Below, piece by piece: positions 17,140 to 25,984 of a stretch of DNA of 45,460 nt; position 1 is the first letter of the stretch; each line of letters begins with the position of its first letter. The stretch is from an uncultured Cyclobacteriaceae bacterium. GTDB taxonomy: Bacteria > Bacteroidota > Bacteroidia > Cytophagales > Cyclobacteriaceae. The notes beneath the pieces were generated by a model that saw nothing but the letters and a program-made list of their open reading frames with translations, made no database searches and had not been told where the DNA came from. The stretch is taken from NCBI GenBank assembly GCA_905479015.1, contig CAJQKV010000029.1, positions 1 to 45,460 on the forward strand. Direction: 5' to 3'. The translations under genes were made by a program, and so were the position numbers.

Positions 17140-17961
17140 CTACCTCCGGTAAGTGCCATCGGGAAGTGATTGCGGAAAACTATATTCAGGATTTGATAAC
17201 AATGAATAAATGGCTTTATCTGTTATTTTTACCAACTCATTTGAATTTAAATCCCATTCTTGTGAGATTTCTTGGAGTCTATTTTCTTGTGCGCCAAGCA
17301 TTGAGGTTAGGGCCCAATATATATATTCACCGGCCATACATTCGTATTCACAAGTACGATCTTTGTAAGTATACCATGCTTGGATAGGATAGGGATGGGG
17401 TATATTAATAAAATGTCCTCCTCTGGCAAGGTCCATGGCCTCGGTCAATTGGGTGGGTGCTTCTTCACCAAAAACAGTGGGGTAGGCATGGGCATACCCC
17501 GTATGGCTAATAACATGCCAAACCTCCTCCAAGGCGGCATCAAATTGGCCTATATGACCATTGGTATGCCACTCAGGGCGTGATTCGTCAGCACCTAAAT
17601 CTTGTGCGTTTAGATTCACTTGGGACATTTTTTTCCACATAAATAATGCCGCATGGTTCTCAATGAGCGTTTCAATGAGCAAAGGATTGTCAACTTTTCC
17701 ATCTTCATCATTGTCTAAATATTGCGCCATGATGTTTGCAGCATGCAGTAATTTGACGTCTTCAACCTCGGCATAAGCGTAAATGGGAATGCCAAAAACA
17801 TCAACTTTTCTATTGGTGGACTCAAAATCCGGATCAGAATGGGTAACAATCTTAAAGTAAGGATCGCTGCCCGAAACAATAGAGGACTGTGTGATGTTCC
17901 CGTTTTTTTGGCAAGAATTGAATGAAATTAAAGGGATCAATGCCCACAGTCGACAGTTCAT
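17140..17961 (-). CDS. Uncharacterised lipoprotein with HxxxH motif and calcium-type loop
   Basis: A 273-residue protein not recognised as a named family. The N-terminus is a lipoprotein signal with Cys in SFNSC at about residue 17. LDNDEDGKVDN (about 83-93) resembles an EF-hand or dockerin calcium loop (Asp at 1, 3, 5 with Gly at 6). EEVWHVISHTGYAHAYP (about 145-161) holds HxxxH flanked by Glu residues. Later segments are EAMDLARGGHF and CEYECMAGEYIYW. The layout recalls a zinc metallopeptidase with a variant HExxH whose Glu is Val, but no catalytic assignment is safe. Cys residues in the latter segment could form a disulfide, consistent with export. It is probably anchored to the outer or inner membrane. 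Confidence 0.75.
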   Translation of the reverse strand: MNCRLWALIPLISFNSCQKNGNITQSSIVSGSDPYFKIVTHSDPDFESTNRKVDVFGIPIYAYAEVEDVKLLHAANIMAQYLDNDEDGKVDNPLLIETLIENHAALFMWKKMSQVNLNAQDLGADESRPEWHTNGHIGQFDAALEEVWHVISHTGYAHAYPTVFGEEAPTQLTEAMDLARGGHFINIPHPYPIQAWYTYKDRTCEYECMAGEYIYWALTSMLGAQENRLQEISQEWDLNSNELVKITDKAIYSLLSNPEYSFPQSLPDGTYRR

Positions 17962-18320
17962 GTTTTTTTGAATTTACTAGGGAAACTGTATTTATCTTCT
18001 TTTTTTATAAAAATAGTCCTTTCTATACAACTTATGCTAATGAATGCGTGTTAGGCTGTTCCCTCTTACACCCAACCAACAAGGGGAGCATCACCTCAAA
18101 TGTCGTCGAGGTTTGTTTTCATTGATCTGATAATTATCCACTACTTGTCAAGGGATTTCTCAGAAATATCAGTTTGGAACTATTTGAATTTTTTAACAGG
18201 AAGATCACTTCAAATGATTCATGGGAAGCAGCCCCTTTTAAGGGGCACAATAGAAGTATTTGATTTACTCAATCAATATCTGATGCTGAATTTTTCCTTT
18301 GATTTTTTTTAAGTAGATCT
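17962..18320. other. Gene-poor spacer, no clear content
   Basis: About 360 bases between the lipoprotein start and the tRNA terminator. Two short plus-strand frames cross it but look like chance. Small palindromes are present: ATTTCT-C-AGAAAT at 18155-18167 and GCCCCTT-TT-AAGGGGC at 18231-18246. No TAnnTTTG promoter for the lipoprotein gene was found. Confidence 0.4.
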
Positions 18321-18323
18321 AAA

Positions 18324-18355
18324 AAAAAAGTCAGCATGTTGATGCTGACTTTTTT
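18324..18355 (-). terminator. Terminator of the tRNA-Arg gene
   Basis: AGTCAGCAT (18329-18337) and ATGCTGACT (18342-18350) form a perfect 9-bp stem with a GTTG loop on the plus strand, flanked by A-run and T-run. Read on the minus strand it begins three bases after the tRNA and is a textbook Rho-independent terminator. It could work in both directions. Confidence 0.85.
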
Positions 18356-18357
18356 AG

Positions 18358-18431
18358 TGAACCCGGCAGGATTCAAACCTGCAACCTCTAGAGCCGTAAT
18401 CTAGTGCACTATTCAGTTATGCTACGGGTCC
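18358..18431 (-). tRNA. tRNA-Arg(ACG)
   Basis: The minus strand folds as a tRNA. The acceptor arm GGACCCG pairs with CGGGTTC (one G-U) and discriminator A follows. The anticodon stem CTAGA/TCTAG encloses loop TTACGGC with anticodon ACG at 18395-18397. The T arm is GCAGG-TTTGAAT-CCTGC. No CCA is encoded. The ACG anticodon is expected to be edited to ICG and read CGU/CGC/CGA. A strong terminator follows immediately. Confidence 0.95.
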
Positions 18432-18529
18432 TTGTTGTTGAATTGCCTATTTAAAAACAATAAACTTCTGCGAAAATAGGTAATTTGTTAAATAAACTCA
18501 CGTTAAACGTAGAGATTTAAAATTGCGCT

Positions 18530-18537
18530 TATCTTTG
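18530..18537 (+). promoter_or_regulatory. -7 promoter element of the beta-barrel gene
   Basis: TATCTTTG matches TAnnTTTG, 63 bases before the ATG at 18601. The implied leader is about 55 bases. Confidence 0.45.
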
Positions 18538-18600
18538 CGCAGGTTTCAGAAGCGCTTTTATAAGGCTTGAGTTGCATGAACAAATAAATTTAATATTGAA

Positions 18601-19290
18601 ATGAAAAAAGGATTTGGTTTTATCATATTATGTTTCACCTATTTTTTGGGGATTGGACAAGACGAAAAAAGACTTGAGCAGCCAGATATACCTGGAGACA
18701 TTATGTTGGATTTTGGTTTTAATTCATTGATGGATAACAAAGAATTAATTAATACAGAATTATTTCCCTCCCGCTCTTTTGGTATTTATTATATGGCTAA
18801 GCGCAAATTAAGTGATCAGTTTATTTTTAATCCAGCGATAGGTTTCACATTTGAAAAAATCGGGTTTGCAGATCGCTTTAATTATCAAGTAGATGATTTG
18901 AAAATCACGTCATGGGACACCGTGAGTGTGGGAGAATTGAAAAGCAATAGATTAGCCATCACCTATGCAGAATTACCCTTAGAACTTCGATTTTATCCCA
19001 ACCGAACAGTAGATGGGGAAGGTTTTTTTGTAAGTATTGGAAGCGTATTGGGATTCAAAATAGCCGCCAAAACAAAAATGAGGTATAAATTAGATGGTTC
19101 CAAACTAAAAGAAACGAATACGGGTAACTTTGGTTTATCCGATGTTAGATATGGTATGGTGGCTCGGGTGGGCTTCCAGAAGGTAAATGCCTTCGTGAAA
19201 TATTATATTTCTGATGTTTGGCGTGATGCCCCTATCGATCAGGCAACTCCCAGTCAATTTACCTTTGGAATCAATTTGACAGGATTTTAA
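18601..19290 (+). CDS. Outer membrane beta-barrel protein (PorT-like / OMP_b-brl)
   Basis: A 229-residue exported protein. Residues 1-20 are a signal peptide ending IGQ. The rest consists of alternating beta strands with aromatic ends (FGIYYMAKRKL, FIFNPAIGFTFEKIGF, LPLELRFYP, VSIGSVLGFKIAAKT, NAFVKYYISDVW), and the last residue is Phe in FTFGINLTGF. This fits a small eight-strand outer-membrane barrel like those of the PorT family, some of which take part in T9SS. The specific PorT role is not shown; other small barrels look the same. It is monocistronic, with its own promoter, and convergent with rpoN. Confidence 0.75.
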   Translation: MKKGFGFIILCFTYFLGIGQDEKRLEQPDIPGDIMLDFGFNSLMDNKELINTELFPSRSFGIYYMAKRKLSDQFIFNPAIGFTFEKIGFADRFNYQVDDLKITSWDTVSVGELKSNRLAITYAELPLELRFYPNRTVDGEGFFVSIGSVLGFKIAAKTKMRYKLDGSKLKETNTGNFGLSDVRYGMVARVGFQKVNAFVKYYISDVWRDAPIDQATPSQFTFGINLTGF

Positions 19291-19420
19291 TTCAAAAGGG
19301 TTTTAGAGGGGTTAAAAATTACATTACTGAGTGATCATTTTAATTTATTAAAGCTGCTCATCACCTATATGCTTAGATAATTTTTCTTAAAAAGATAAAA
19401 CCCCAAAGGCAGTAGATATA

Positions 19421-20851
19421 TTATAATTCCTTTCTCAGTCGTGCAACAGGAATGTCCAATTGTTCTCGGTATTTAGCCACAGTTCTGCGCGCAATGTTAT
19501 AGCCTTCTTCATTTAATAATTTTTCAATTTTATCATCGGATAAAGGTTTACTTTTATCTTCCTGATCAATCAATGCACGTAATTTATTTTTAACCTCCCT
19601 ACTGCTTACATCTTCACCTGATTGTGTTGAGATACCTTCTGAGAAAAAATGTTTAAGTGAATAAATCCCGAAATCAGTTTGAATAGATTTACTGCTGGCT
19701 ACTCTTGATACGGTACTGATATCCATGCCGATGCGTTCAGCTATATCTTTGAGAATCATCGGTTTTAGTTTATTTTCATCCCCTTCTTGAAAATAATCGT
19801 ATTGGATATTTATGATGGCTTGCATGGTATTCAATAGGGTAGCTTGTCGTTGCTTGATGGCATCTATAAACCACCTTGCTGCATCTAGTTTCTGTTTAAT
19901 AAAAGAGACCGTTTCGCGCAATTTTTTATCCTTTTTTTTACTACTATCGTAAGTATTTAGCATTTCAGAATAAGATCGACTGACTCTTAATTCAGGAGCA
20001 TTTTTAGCATTTAATGTGAGTTCTAGTGAACCATTGATGTTTTTCAAAATGAAATCAGGCATTAAAAACTGTATCTTACTGTCTTCATCTCCTGCACCTC
20101 CAGGTTTTGGGTTGAGTCGAGTAATAATGCCAATGGCATTTTTTAATTCAGTACTGGAAATACCTAATTTTTGTTCTATTTTGTCATAATGTTTTTTGGA
20201 AAATTCTTTGAAGCATACTTTAAGTACCTGGTAGGCTAAATCATTTTGACGGTGCTCGAGGTCTCTTCTTTCCAACTGAAGCATCAAACAGGTTTGCAAA
20301 CTTTGTGCCCCTATTCCTGCAGGTTCAAAAGTTTGAATTTTTTTGAGTAGTTCACTTAATTCAAATCGATCTGTTTCAATGCCTTGCGAAAAAGCAAGAT
20401 CATTCACGATGGCATCCAAATCTCTTCTGAGGTATCCATCTGCATCGATGCTACCCAAAAGTTGTTTTCCTAAAATATGCTGATGTTCATTTAGCTTAAG
20501 AAAGCCGAGTTGTGTCAATAACTGTTCGTGAAGGGTGGTGCCGATGCTTATGGGATATTCTTTGTCTTGATCCAGAGAGTTGCTCCCATTTCCGGTCATT
20601 TTGTATCCGGTGTAGTCATCATGAAGATAATCTTCTGTACTATGGTCTGAGTCCTCTTTTTCTTCAAATGGATCTTTAGGTTCGTCATCTGACGAGGGCA
20701 GATCACCTTCTTCTAGGGCGGGATTTATTTCTAATTCTTCCTCAATTCGGGTATCAAGCTCAGCGGTAGGCACTTGCAACAGTTTAATAAACTGAATCTG
20801 TTGCGGTGATAATTTTTGCTGTAGCGATTGAGAGAGAATGAGTTTTTGCAT
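19421..20851 (-). CDS. rpoN: RNA polymerase sigma-54 factor
   Basis: Alternative sigma factor recognising -24/-12 promoters and needing AAA+ activators. The N-terminal region I is Gln- and Leu-rich (LILSQSLQQKLSPQQIQFIKL, residues 3-23). An acidic region II follows (SSDDEPKDPFEEKEDSD). The core-binding and helix-turn-helix regions come next, including IAERIGMDISTVSRVASSK. The RpoN box ARRTVAKYREQ lies near the C-terminus. Length 476 is normal. No sigma-54 activator or modulation protein is adjacent. A TAATTTTG promoter element lies 18 bases upstream. Confidence 0.96.
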   Translation of the reverse strand: MQKLILSQSLQQKLSPQQIQFIKLLQVPTAELDTRIEEELEINPALEEGDLPSSDDEPKDPFEEKEDSDHSTEDYLHDDYTGYKMTGNGSNSLDQDKEYPISIGTTLHEQLLTQLGFLKLNEHQHILGKQLLGSIDADGYLRRDLDAIVNDLAFSQGIETDRFELSELLKKIQTFEPAGIGAQSLQTCLMLQLERRDLEHRQNDLAYQVLKVCFKEFSKKHYDKIEQKLGISSTELKNAIGIITRLNPKPGGAGDEDSKIQFLMPDFILKNINGSLELTLNAKNAPELRVSRSYSEMLNTYDSSKKKDKKLRETVSFIKQKLDAARWFIDAIKQRQATLLNTMQAIINIQYDYFQEGDENKLKPMILKDIAERIGMDISTVSRVASSKSIQTDFGIYSLKHFFSEGISTQSGEDVSSREVKNKLRALIDQEDKSKPLSDDKIEKLLNEEGYNIARRTVAKYREQLDIPVARLRKEL

Positions 20852-20868
20852 AATAATCTATCTGGCTT

Positions 20869-20876
20869 CAAAATTA
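20869..20876 (-). promoter_or_regulatory. rpoN -7 promoter element
   Basis: The minus strand reads TAATTTTG (TAnnTTTG), 17 bases before the rpoN start codon. No -33 element was recognised. Confidence 0.4.
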
Positions 20877-21059
20877 TCTAAATTATATAATTATCTAGGT
20901 TAAAATAAGTAAGATTGTGAGATTAAAAGTTCCTAAGTTATCATGTAAAAAGCAATTTTTAGTTTGTTTATTATTCAATAAAACGCATCTATTCTTTATA
21001 TGATTTCATCATTCCACTTATTTGTGGTTTTTTTGCTGAATACATTAGATTAAATCATT

Positions 21060-22511
21060 GTGGAGAATCAAAAAAGAATAAAAATTAAAGCCTTATTGGC
21101 ATTAGCATCCTTGAGTGAGGAAATTGTTGTCAAAGGATGGGTGCGGACTAAAAGAGGTAGTAAAAATGCAGTCTTCATAGCGATGAATGATGGTTCCACG
21201 ATACATAACATTCAAGTGGTGGCCGATCCTGAGCTTTTCGGCGAGGATTTACTTAAACGGATTAGCACAGGGGCCAGCATCGCAGTTACAGGTCTTTGGG
21301 TGGCTTCGCTGGGATCTGGTCAGACCCAAGAGCTGCAGGCAAAAGCTATAAAAGTATTGGGTGAAGCCAATCCGGAGACTTATCCGTTGCAGCCTAAGCG
21401 GCATAGTTTAGAGTTTCTCAGAGAGATCGCTCATCTACGGCCCAGGACGAACACGATGGGTGCTATTTTACGGGTGAGACATGCGGCAGCATTTGCTATC
21501 CATCAGTTTTTTAATGATAAGGGATTTTTTTATTTTAACAGTCCTTTGTTAACCACCTCGGACGCTGAAGGTGCAGGCGAGACCTTTAAGGTAACCACTT
21601 TAAATCTTGAAAAAATACCTTTAGATGAGGCGGGTAAGGTAGATTACCGAGAAGATTTCTTTGAAAAGGAAGCTAATTTAACTGTTTCTGGACAATTAGA
21701 GGGTGAATTAGCGGCATTGGCTTTATCTGAAATCTATACTTTTGGGCCTACTTTTCGTGCGGAAAATTCTAATACTACAAGACATCTGGCAGAGTTTTGG
21801 ATGGTTGAACCTGAGATGGCTTTTTATGATCTCAAAGACAATATGGATCTGGCTGAAGAAATGTTAAAATATTTGGTAAAATATACGCTCGATCATTGCC
21901 TAGATGACCTCACTTTTTTAGAAAAAAGAGAAATTGAAGAACAAAAAAATAAACCACTTGCCGAGCGAAGCGAGCAGCCACTTTTAGATCGTTTGCGTGG
22001 GATTTTAGCGGATGATTTTGAAAGGATTTCTTATACCGAAGCCTTTCAGATTTTAAGAAATTCAAAGCCTAACAAAAAGAAAAAATTCCAATTTCCTATA
22101 GATATATGGGGTGCCGATTTACAATCAGAGCATGAAAGATTCCTTGTGGAGAAACATTTTAAAAAGCCGGTCATTATATATGATTATCCAAAGGACATTA
22201 AATCTTTTTATATGCGCTTGAATGACGATAATAAGACGGTAGGGGCCATGGATGTTTTGTTTCCAGGGATTGGTGAAATCATAGGTGGGTCGCAGCGAGA
22301 GGAGCGTTTGGACGTATTAACAGAGCGCATGGAAGAAAAGCAGATACCGGCTGCTGAAATGGATTGGTTTTTAGATACGCGCAGATTTGGTACGGTGGAA
22401 CACAGTGGTTTTGGTTTAGGTTTCGAGCGTATGATTCTATTTTTAACGGGGATGTCCAATATCAGAGATGTGATTCCATTTCCACGGACTCCTGGAAATT
22501 GTGAATATTAA
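21060..22511 (+). CDS. asnS: Asparaginyl-tRNA synthetase
   Basis: Class IIb synthetase charging tRNA-Asn. The N-terminal OB-fold anticodon-binding domain (about 1-115) has [20 protein letters not shown]. The catalytic domain has motif 2 ([20 protein letters not shown]) and motif 3 ([15 protein letters not shown]), ending [12 protein letters not shown], which is the AsnRS rather than AspRS signature. Length 483 is typical of bacterial AsnRS. The start is a GTG at 21060 giving [12 protein letters not shown]; no in-frame ATG is better placed. No disruptions. Confidence 0.96.
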   Translation: MENQKRIKIKALLALASLSEEIVVKGWVRTKRGSKNAVFIAMNDGSTIHNIQVVADPELFGEDLLKRISTGASIAVTGLWVASLGSGQTQELQAKAIKVLGEANPETYPLQPKRHSLEFLREIAHLRPRTNTMGAILRVRHAAAFAIHQFFNDKGFFYFNSPLLTTSDAEGAGETFKVTTLNLEKIPLDEAGKVDYREDFFEKEANLTVSGQLEGELAALALSEIYTFGPTFRAENSNTTRHLAEFWMVEPEMAFYDLKDNMDLAEEMLKYLVKYTLDHCLDDLTFLEKREIEEQKNKPLAERSEQPLLDRLRGILADDFERISYTEAFQILRNSKPNKKKKFQFPIDIWGADLQSEHERFLVEKHFKKPVIIYDYPKDIKSFYMRLNDDNKTVGAMDVLFPGIGEIIGGSQREERLDVLTERMEEKQIPAAEMDWFLDTRRFGTVEHSGFGLGFERMILFLTGMSNIRDVIPFPRTPGNCEY

Positions 22512-22549
22512 GCTATTATTTATTTAATGCTTTTTATGTCTGAATAGGC

Positions 22550-22557
22550 TATATTTG
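22550..22557 (+). promoter_or_regulatory. -7 promoter element of the second hydroxylase-family gene
   Basis: TATATTTG matches TAnnTTTG. It overlaps the TTG at 22555 that would be an upstream start, so translation more likely begins at the ATG at 22570 or 22579. Confidence 0.5.
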
Positions 22558-22569
22558 ATTATAATAATC

Positions 22570-23394
22570 ATGTATACGATGCGCTTTATACATTTTTTTG
22601 AACAGATTACGACCCTACAGAAACTAAGTTGGGTTTTCGGATGCCTGTTTTTTTGCTGGCTTCTTGAGGCTGGAATACCCTTATTCAAGCATTCATATAA
22701 TAAATGGAAGCACGATGGGATCAATCTGGTTTTTTTTTCATTTTCTGCGCTCATAAATCTGGTAATAGGCCTGTTGGCCGTAGGCGTTTTTGTTTGGATT
22801 GATGCGATGCAGTTTGGACTGCTCCATTGGGTGGTATTGCCTGTATGGCTTGAGGTACTCATCGCTGTGATGGCCTTGGATTTATTTGGACAATACGTCA
22901 TTCATTTTATGTTACATCGTGTCAAATGGATGTGGAAGATGCACATGGTTCATCATAGTGACACCCAAGTGGATGCCACAACAGGCACACGACATCATCC
23001 GGGTGATTATCTTACCCGCGAATTGATGGGCTTGTTGACGGTTTTCTTTTTTGGTATTCCCGTTGCCTATTGGGCTTTTTACAGGATCTGTTCTATTTTT
23101 TTTACCTATTGGACCCATGCCAACATCACCCTTCCTGTATGGTTGGAAAAATCTTTAGCCTTGGTCCTAGTGACACCGAACATGCACAAGTTCCATCATC
23201 ATTTTGAACGCCCCTGGACCGACCGCAATTTTGGTAATATCTTCTCCCTTTGGGATCGTATTTTTGGGACCTTTATTTATGAAAACCCCAAAGCTATAAA
23301 ATTCGGACTGGACACTTTAGATGGGGCCCGGGATGAAGATCTTTCTTATCAATTGGGACTCCCATTTAACAAGAACATCAAAACAGATGATTAA
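22570..23394 (+). CDS. Sterol desaturase / fatty acid hydroxylase family membrane protein
   Basis: About 274 residues with four or more membrane helices (WVFGCLFFCWLLEAGIPLF; LINLVIGLLAVGVFVWI). The His clusters are HFMLH, HMVHH and HKFHHH, with an extra RHHP. These form the di-iron site of the fatty acid hydroxylase superfamily. It is a different branch from the protein at 16237: the N-terminal parts do not resemble each other and the His motifs differ. The substrate is unknown (lipid, sterol-like or carotenoid). The ATG at 22579 (MRFIHFFEQ) is an equally plausible start. The stop codon is immediately next to the stop of the convergent CotH-like gene. Confidence 0.85.
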   Translation: MYTMRFIHFFEQITTLQKLSWVFGCLFFCWLLEAGIPLFKHSYNKWKHDGINLVFFSFSALINLVIGLLAVGVFVWIDAMQFGLLHWVVLPVWLEVLIAVMALDLFGQYVIHFMLHRVKWMWKMHMVHHSDTQVDATTGTRHHPGDYLTRELMGLLTVFFFGIPVAYWAFYRICSIFFTYWTHANITLPVWLEKSLALVLVTPNMHKFHHHFERPWTDRNFGNIFSLWDRIFGTFIYENPKAIKFGLDTLDGARDEDLSYQLGLPFNKNIKTDD

Positions 23395-24831
23395 TTAATG
23401 CTGTCGTGCTTTATTTAGCTGTGCTTTAAATAAATTAATCTCATCCATCCAAGTTTCTTCATTTTCAGCATCTTCATACAAATTGCTTGCTTCTTGGTGG
23501 GCCTCAGTTATTTGCGTCACCCATGAATCAATTTGTTGATCAATTTGCGCTACTGACAAAGGACCATTAATGAATTGTATTTTCAATGTTTCATAGGTTT
23601 CGGTGTATTTTGTCCACCCTCGCGTAAGTTTATCACAGGCAGCAGATTTTTGAGATAGGCCCCAAGGCCCGTATCCGAAAGGTTCGCAATCGTTTCGGGA
23701 ACCTCCCCATTGATCTGCGATCGGAGTTACTGGATTGGCATTGGAAAGAATATTTTCAAAAGCATTGTCAAGATCCCATGGAATGAGATGGAGTTGCTGG
23801 GTTGCCGGTTCTTCATACCAATAATAATTATGATTGGTGCAAACTCCATCATCACAGTACCAATGAAAGGCACCATCATCGTTTCGGATGAGTCGGTCTA
23901 CCACTGCATATGAAACAATTTCGTTTGTATTCATATAGGTAGAAATGATCTCCTGCAGATCTTCTTCACTAGCCTCAGCTATTTTTTGTCCAAAGTCCCA
24001 AATTAATTCAACTCTTGGGTTATCATTTTCATTGGTCTTAAGTGCATCTAAATAATTATCAACCGAATTGGGAGTGCCATCGGAATTGAGTGGCCAAATT
24101 TCTTTATATAAATTACCTTCATCATCATCAAAATTTTCTTTGACAAAGCGATTGTCTATTTGTTCGACCAAGGCATAGACCCCAATGTAGATTCCGTTGA
24201 TATTTAATCGCGCATGCACCGCACGAGGAGCAGGAACTCCCATTTGTCTAAAAAGCCAATAACCTGCGCGCTCGTGCATCTGAGAGTCATCATTATTCAT
24301 TGAATGGAATTGAAGTTTTTTGAGTCCATAAAATTTTTCTGATCTTCCCACCCAATTGATTTTAATTTTCATGGATAATTTGGTGCAAATTTTTGCACCA
24401 GACGGTTCAAACCAATTGGGTCCATCTACGCATCCTACAAAGGCACCAATAGAACCTTTGTATCTAATCCCCACGGGGCTTAAGGTGTCGTTTTCAAAGA
24501 TTAACATTCCTTGAACATATTCTTCAGCTGTAGGATCTGCATTGAGTAGATTTAAATTTTCTTCTGAGAGGACCAAATCAAACGTATGTAAACTTTCTTG
24601 ATCAAAAATATATTCAGAGTCAAAATTCAGATAATTTTCGCTGCCATCAGGAGTGATGGTCGCGGGATCTTTGATGTCGCTCTCGGGTTCCTCATTCTCT
24701 AGAATGTTCGAATCGGCTGTTATTTCATCCTCAATGGTTTCAACCTCTGGAAGCGCATCATTTTTGCAAGAGATGATGGTAGATAATAAAAGAAAACCTA
24801 TAAATGGGACTATTTTACTTAGAGATGACAT
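23395..24831 (-). CDS. CotH kinase-like lipoprotein
   Basis: A 478-residue lipoprotein with lipobox STIISC at about residue 22, followed by a Glu/Asp-rich linker (22-65). The CotH domain spans about 75-400. Recognisable segments are GIRYKGSIGAF, FYGLKKLQFHSMNND, MHERAGYWLFRQMGVPAPRA, NGIYIGVYALVEQID and LIPWDLDNAFEN, the last carrying the DxD-type active-site motif. CotH of Bacillus is an atypical protein kinase that phosphorylates spore-coat proteins. The bacterial surface homologues are mostly uncharacterised. All key segments appear intact. It is lipid-anchored, so a target would be at the envelope or outside. The C-terminal 80 residues are charged helices. Confidence 0.88.
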   Translation of the reverse strand: MSSLSKIVPFIGFLLLSTIISCKNDALPEVETIEDEITADSNILENEEPESDIKDPATITPDGSENYLNFDSEYIFDQESLHTFDLVLSEENLNLLNADPTAEEYVQGMLIFENDTLSPVGIRYKGSIGAFVGCVDGPNWFEPSGAKICTKLSMKIKINWVGRSEKFYGLKKLQFHSMNNDDSQMHERAGYWLFRQMGVPAPRAVHARLNINGIYIGVYALVEQIDNRFVKENFDDDEGNLYKEIWPLNSDGTPNSVDNYLDALKTNENDNPRVELIWDFGQKIAEASEEDLQEIISTYMNTNEIVSYAVVDRLIRNDDGAFHWYCDDGVCTNHNYYWYEEPATQQLHLIPWDLDNAFENILSNANPVTPIADQWGGSRNDCEPFGYGPWGLSQKSAACDKLTRGWTKYTETYETLKIQFINGPLSVAQIDQQIDSWVTQITEAHQEASNLYEDAENEETWMDEINLFKAQLNKARQH

Positions 24832-24919
24832 CAGAATAAGTGAATCAAGTCATAAATTATGAAATAAATGATTTTAAAGATAACCTTCCCCCATCATTTT
24901 TTCTTTTCTTCATGATGAC

Positions 24920-25690
24920 TTATTGATTGCGATCATTGATTATTTTCCAACTGCACCCTATGGAGACATAGTTCATGCGGTCGCTTACCCCGGTACCAAA
25001 TGAAAAATCGAATTGTAAATTATCATGCACCAAATACGTAAATCCCGCATCAAAGTTGACCACAGGTTCTTTAAAATTTGATAGCATTCCGTAGGGCTCT
25101 ACATATATACTGACATGGCTATTTAAACTGAATCCCAATGCAGCACTATAGGTCAAATCTCCCCTATCAAGACCAAAATAATTATAACCTATATTATAAC
25201 CTATAGCCGTATATTCATTGATTTCATGGGAAATAGAAAGTTTATTTATAGTTCCAAATGACCTGTCGGTGAGTCCGTCACTTCCTGTCGGTAATCTCAA
25301 ATGAGAAAGCCAGGCTATTTGGGTACGGCTTTGCGCTTTTCTATACAACTGAATTTTGGTTCCTATTTCTAAATCACTGATACCTTTTGTTATTTTTTCT
25401 TGAAACCTAATTTGTTCAATTTGACTGAGTATCCTCAATTCAAATCGTTCACTGATCCCCTGCCTAAATAGGGTGGTAGGTGCCAGCAATTGTTCAATAG
25501 CATTGGAATGATCTCCTTCAAACCCAATTTGAAACCCAGCTTCAATTTGTAAAGCACCCTTCTCAACGGTTGAAGAACTCTCAGTTTGGTCTGGTCGATC
25601 TGTAATGATCTGGGCTGATCCTTCATGGTTTAGGAGCGCAGCAAAGCAAAAGGGAATCCAAAGAATGTATCTATTGATGATTTGATTCAT
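24920..25690 (-). CDS. Outer-membrane transporter-like protein (MetA-pathway/phenol-degradation family)
   Basis: From the ATG at 25688-25690 a 256-residue protein begins with a signal peptide (MNQIINRYILWIPFCFAALL, cleaved near GSAQ). The mature part starts ITDRPDQTESSSTVEKGALQ, the diagnostic opening of the Phenol_MetA_deg family of outer-membrane barrels. Amphipathic strands follow (ERFELRILSQIEQIRF, IAWLSHLRLPTGSDG, YTAIGYNIGYNYFG). It is probably a small beta-barrel channel; the substrate is unknown. The frame is open upstream to a TTG at 25744, but that would bury the signal peptide. It is on the same strand as the CotH-like gene, 88 bases away. Confidence 0.78.
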   Translation of the reverse strand: MNQIINRYILWIPFCFAALLNHEGSAQIITDRPDQTESSSTVEKGALQIEAGFQIGFEGDHSNAIEQLLAPTTLFRQGISERFELRILSQIEQIRFQEKITKGISDLEIGTKIQLYRKAQSRTQIAWLSHLRLPTGSDGLTDRSFGTINKLSISHEINEYTAIGYNIGYNYFGLDRGDLTYSAALGFSLNSHVSIYVEPYGMLSNFKEPVVNFDAGFTYLVHDNLQFDFSFGTGVSDRMNYVSIGCSWKIINDRNQ

Positions 25691-25984
25691 AGAACTAAAA
25701 AAGGGGGTAAAAGAGCGGTTTGTTGAATAGGTACTAAAATTCAAAGGTCGGTCGGAATACGCTAATAAATGGCTAATAATTTTTATTATTTAAATTTAGA
25801 AAAATGGGTATTTGAAAAACACAAAGAATAAATACGCAAAGTGATTTTGTGAATTGCTCCGTATTTTTTTAATAAAAAGGGCAGTGTTAAGTTAACCTTG
25901 CTTTTAAAGGGTAAAAGTGCAAAGAGTTATGATGGCACCCTAAATGAATCGCTGCGTATTTTATAGAGTAGACGTAAAATAACA

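Noticed and set aside
17922-18312. Two short plus-strand open frames near the tRNA
   Set aside because: Low-complexity, no start context, no family features; the first overlaps the antisense end of a real gene.
18358-18431. tRNA-Arg as an integration (att) site of a mobile element
   Set aside because: No repeat of the tRNA 3' end, integrase or mobile gene was seen on either side.
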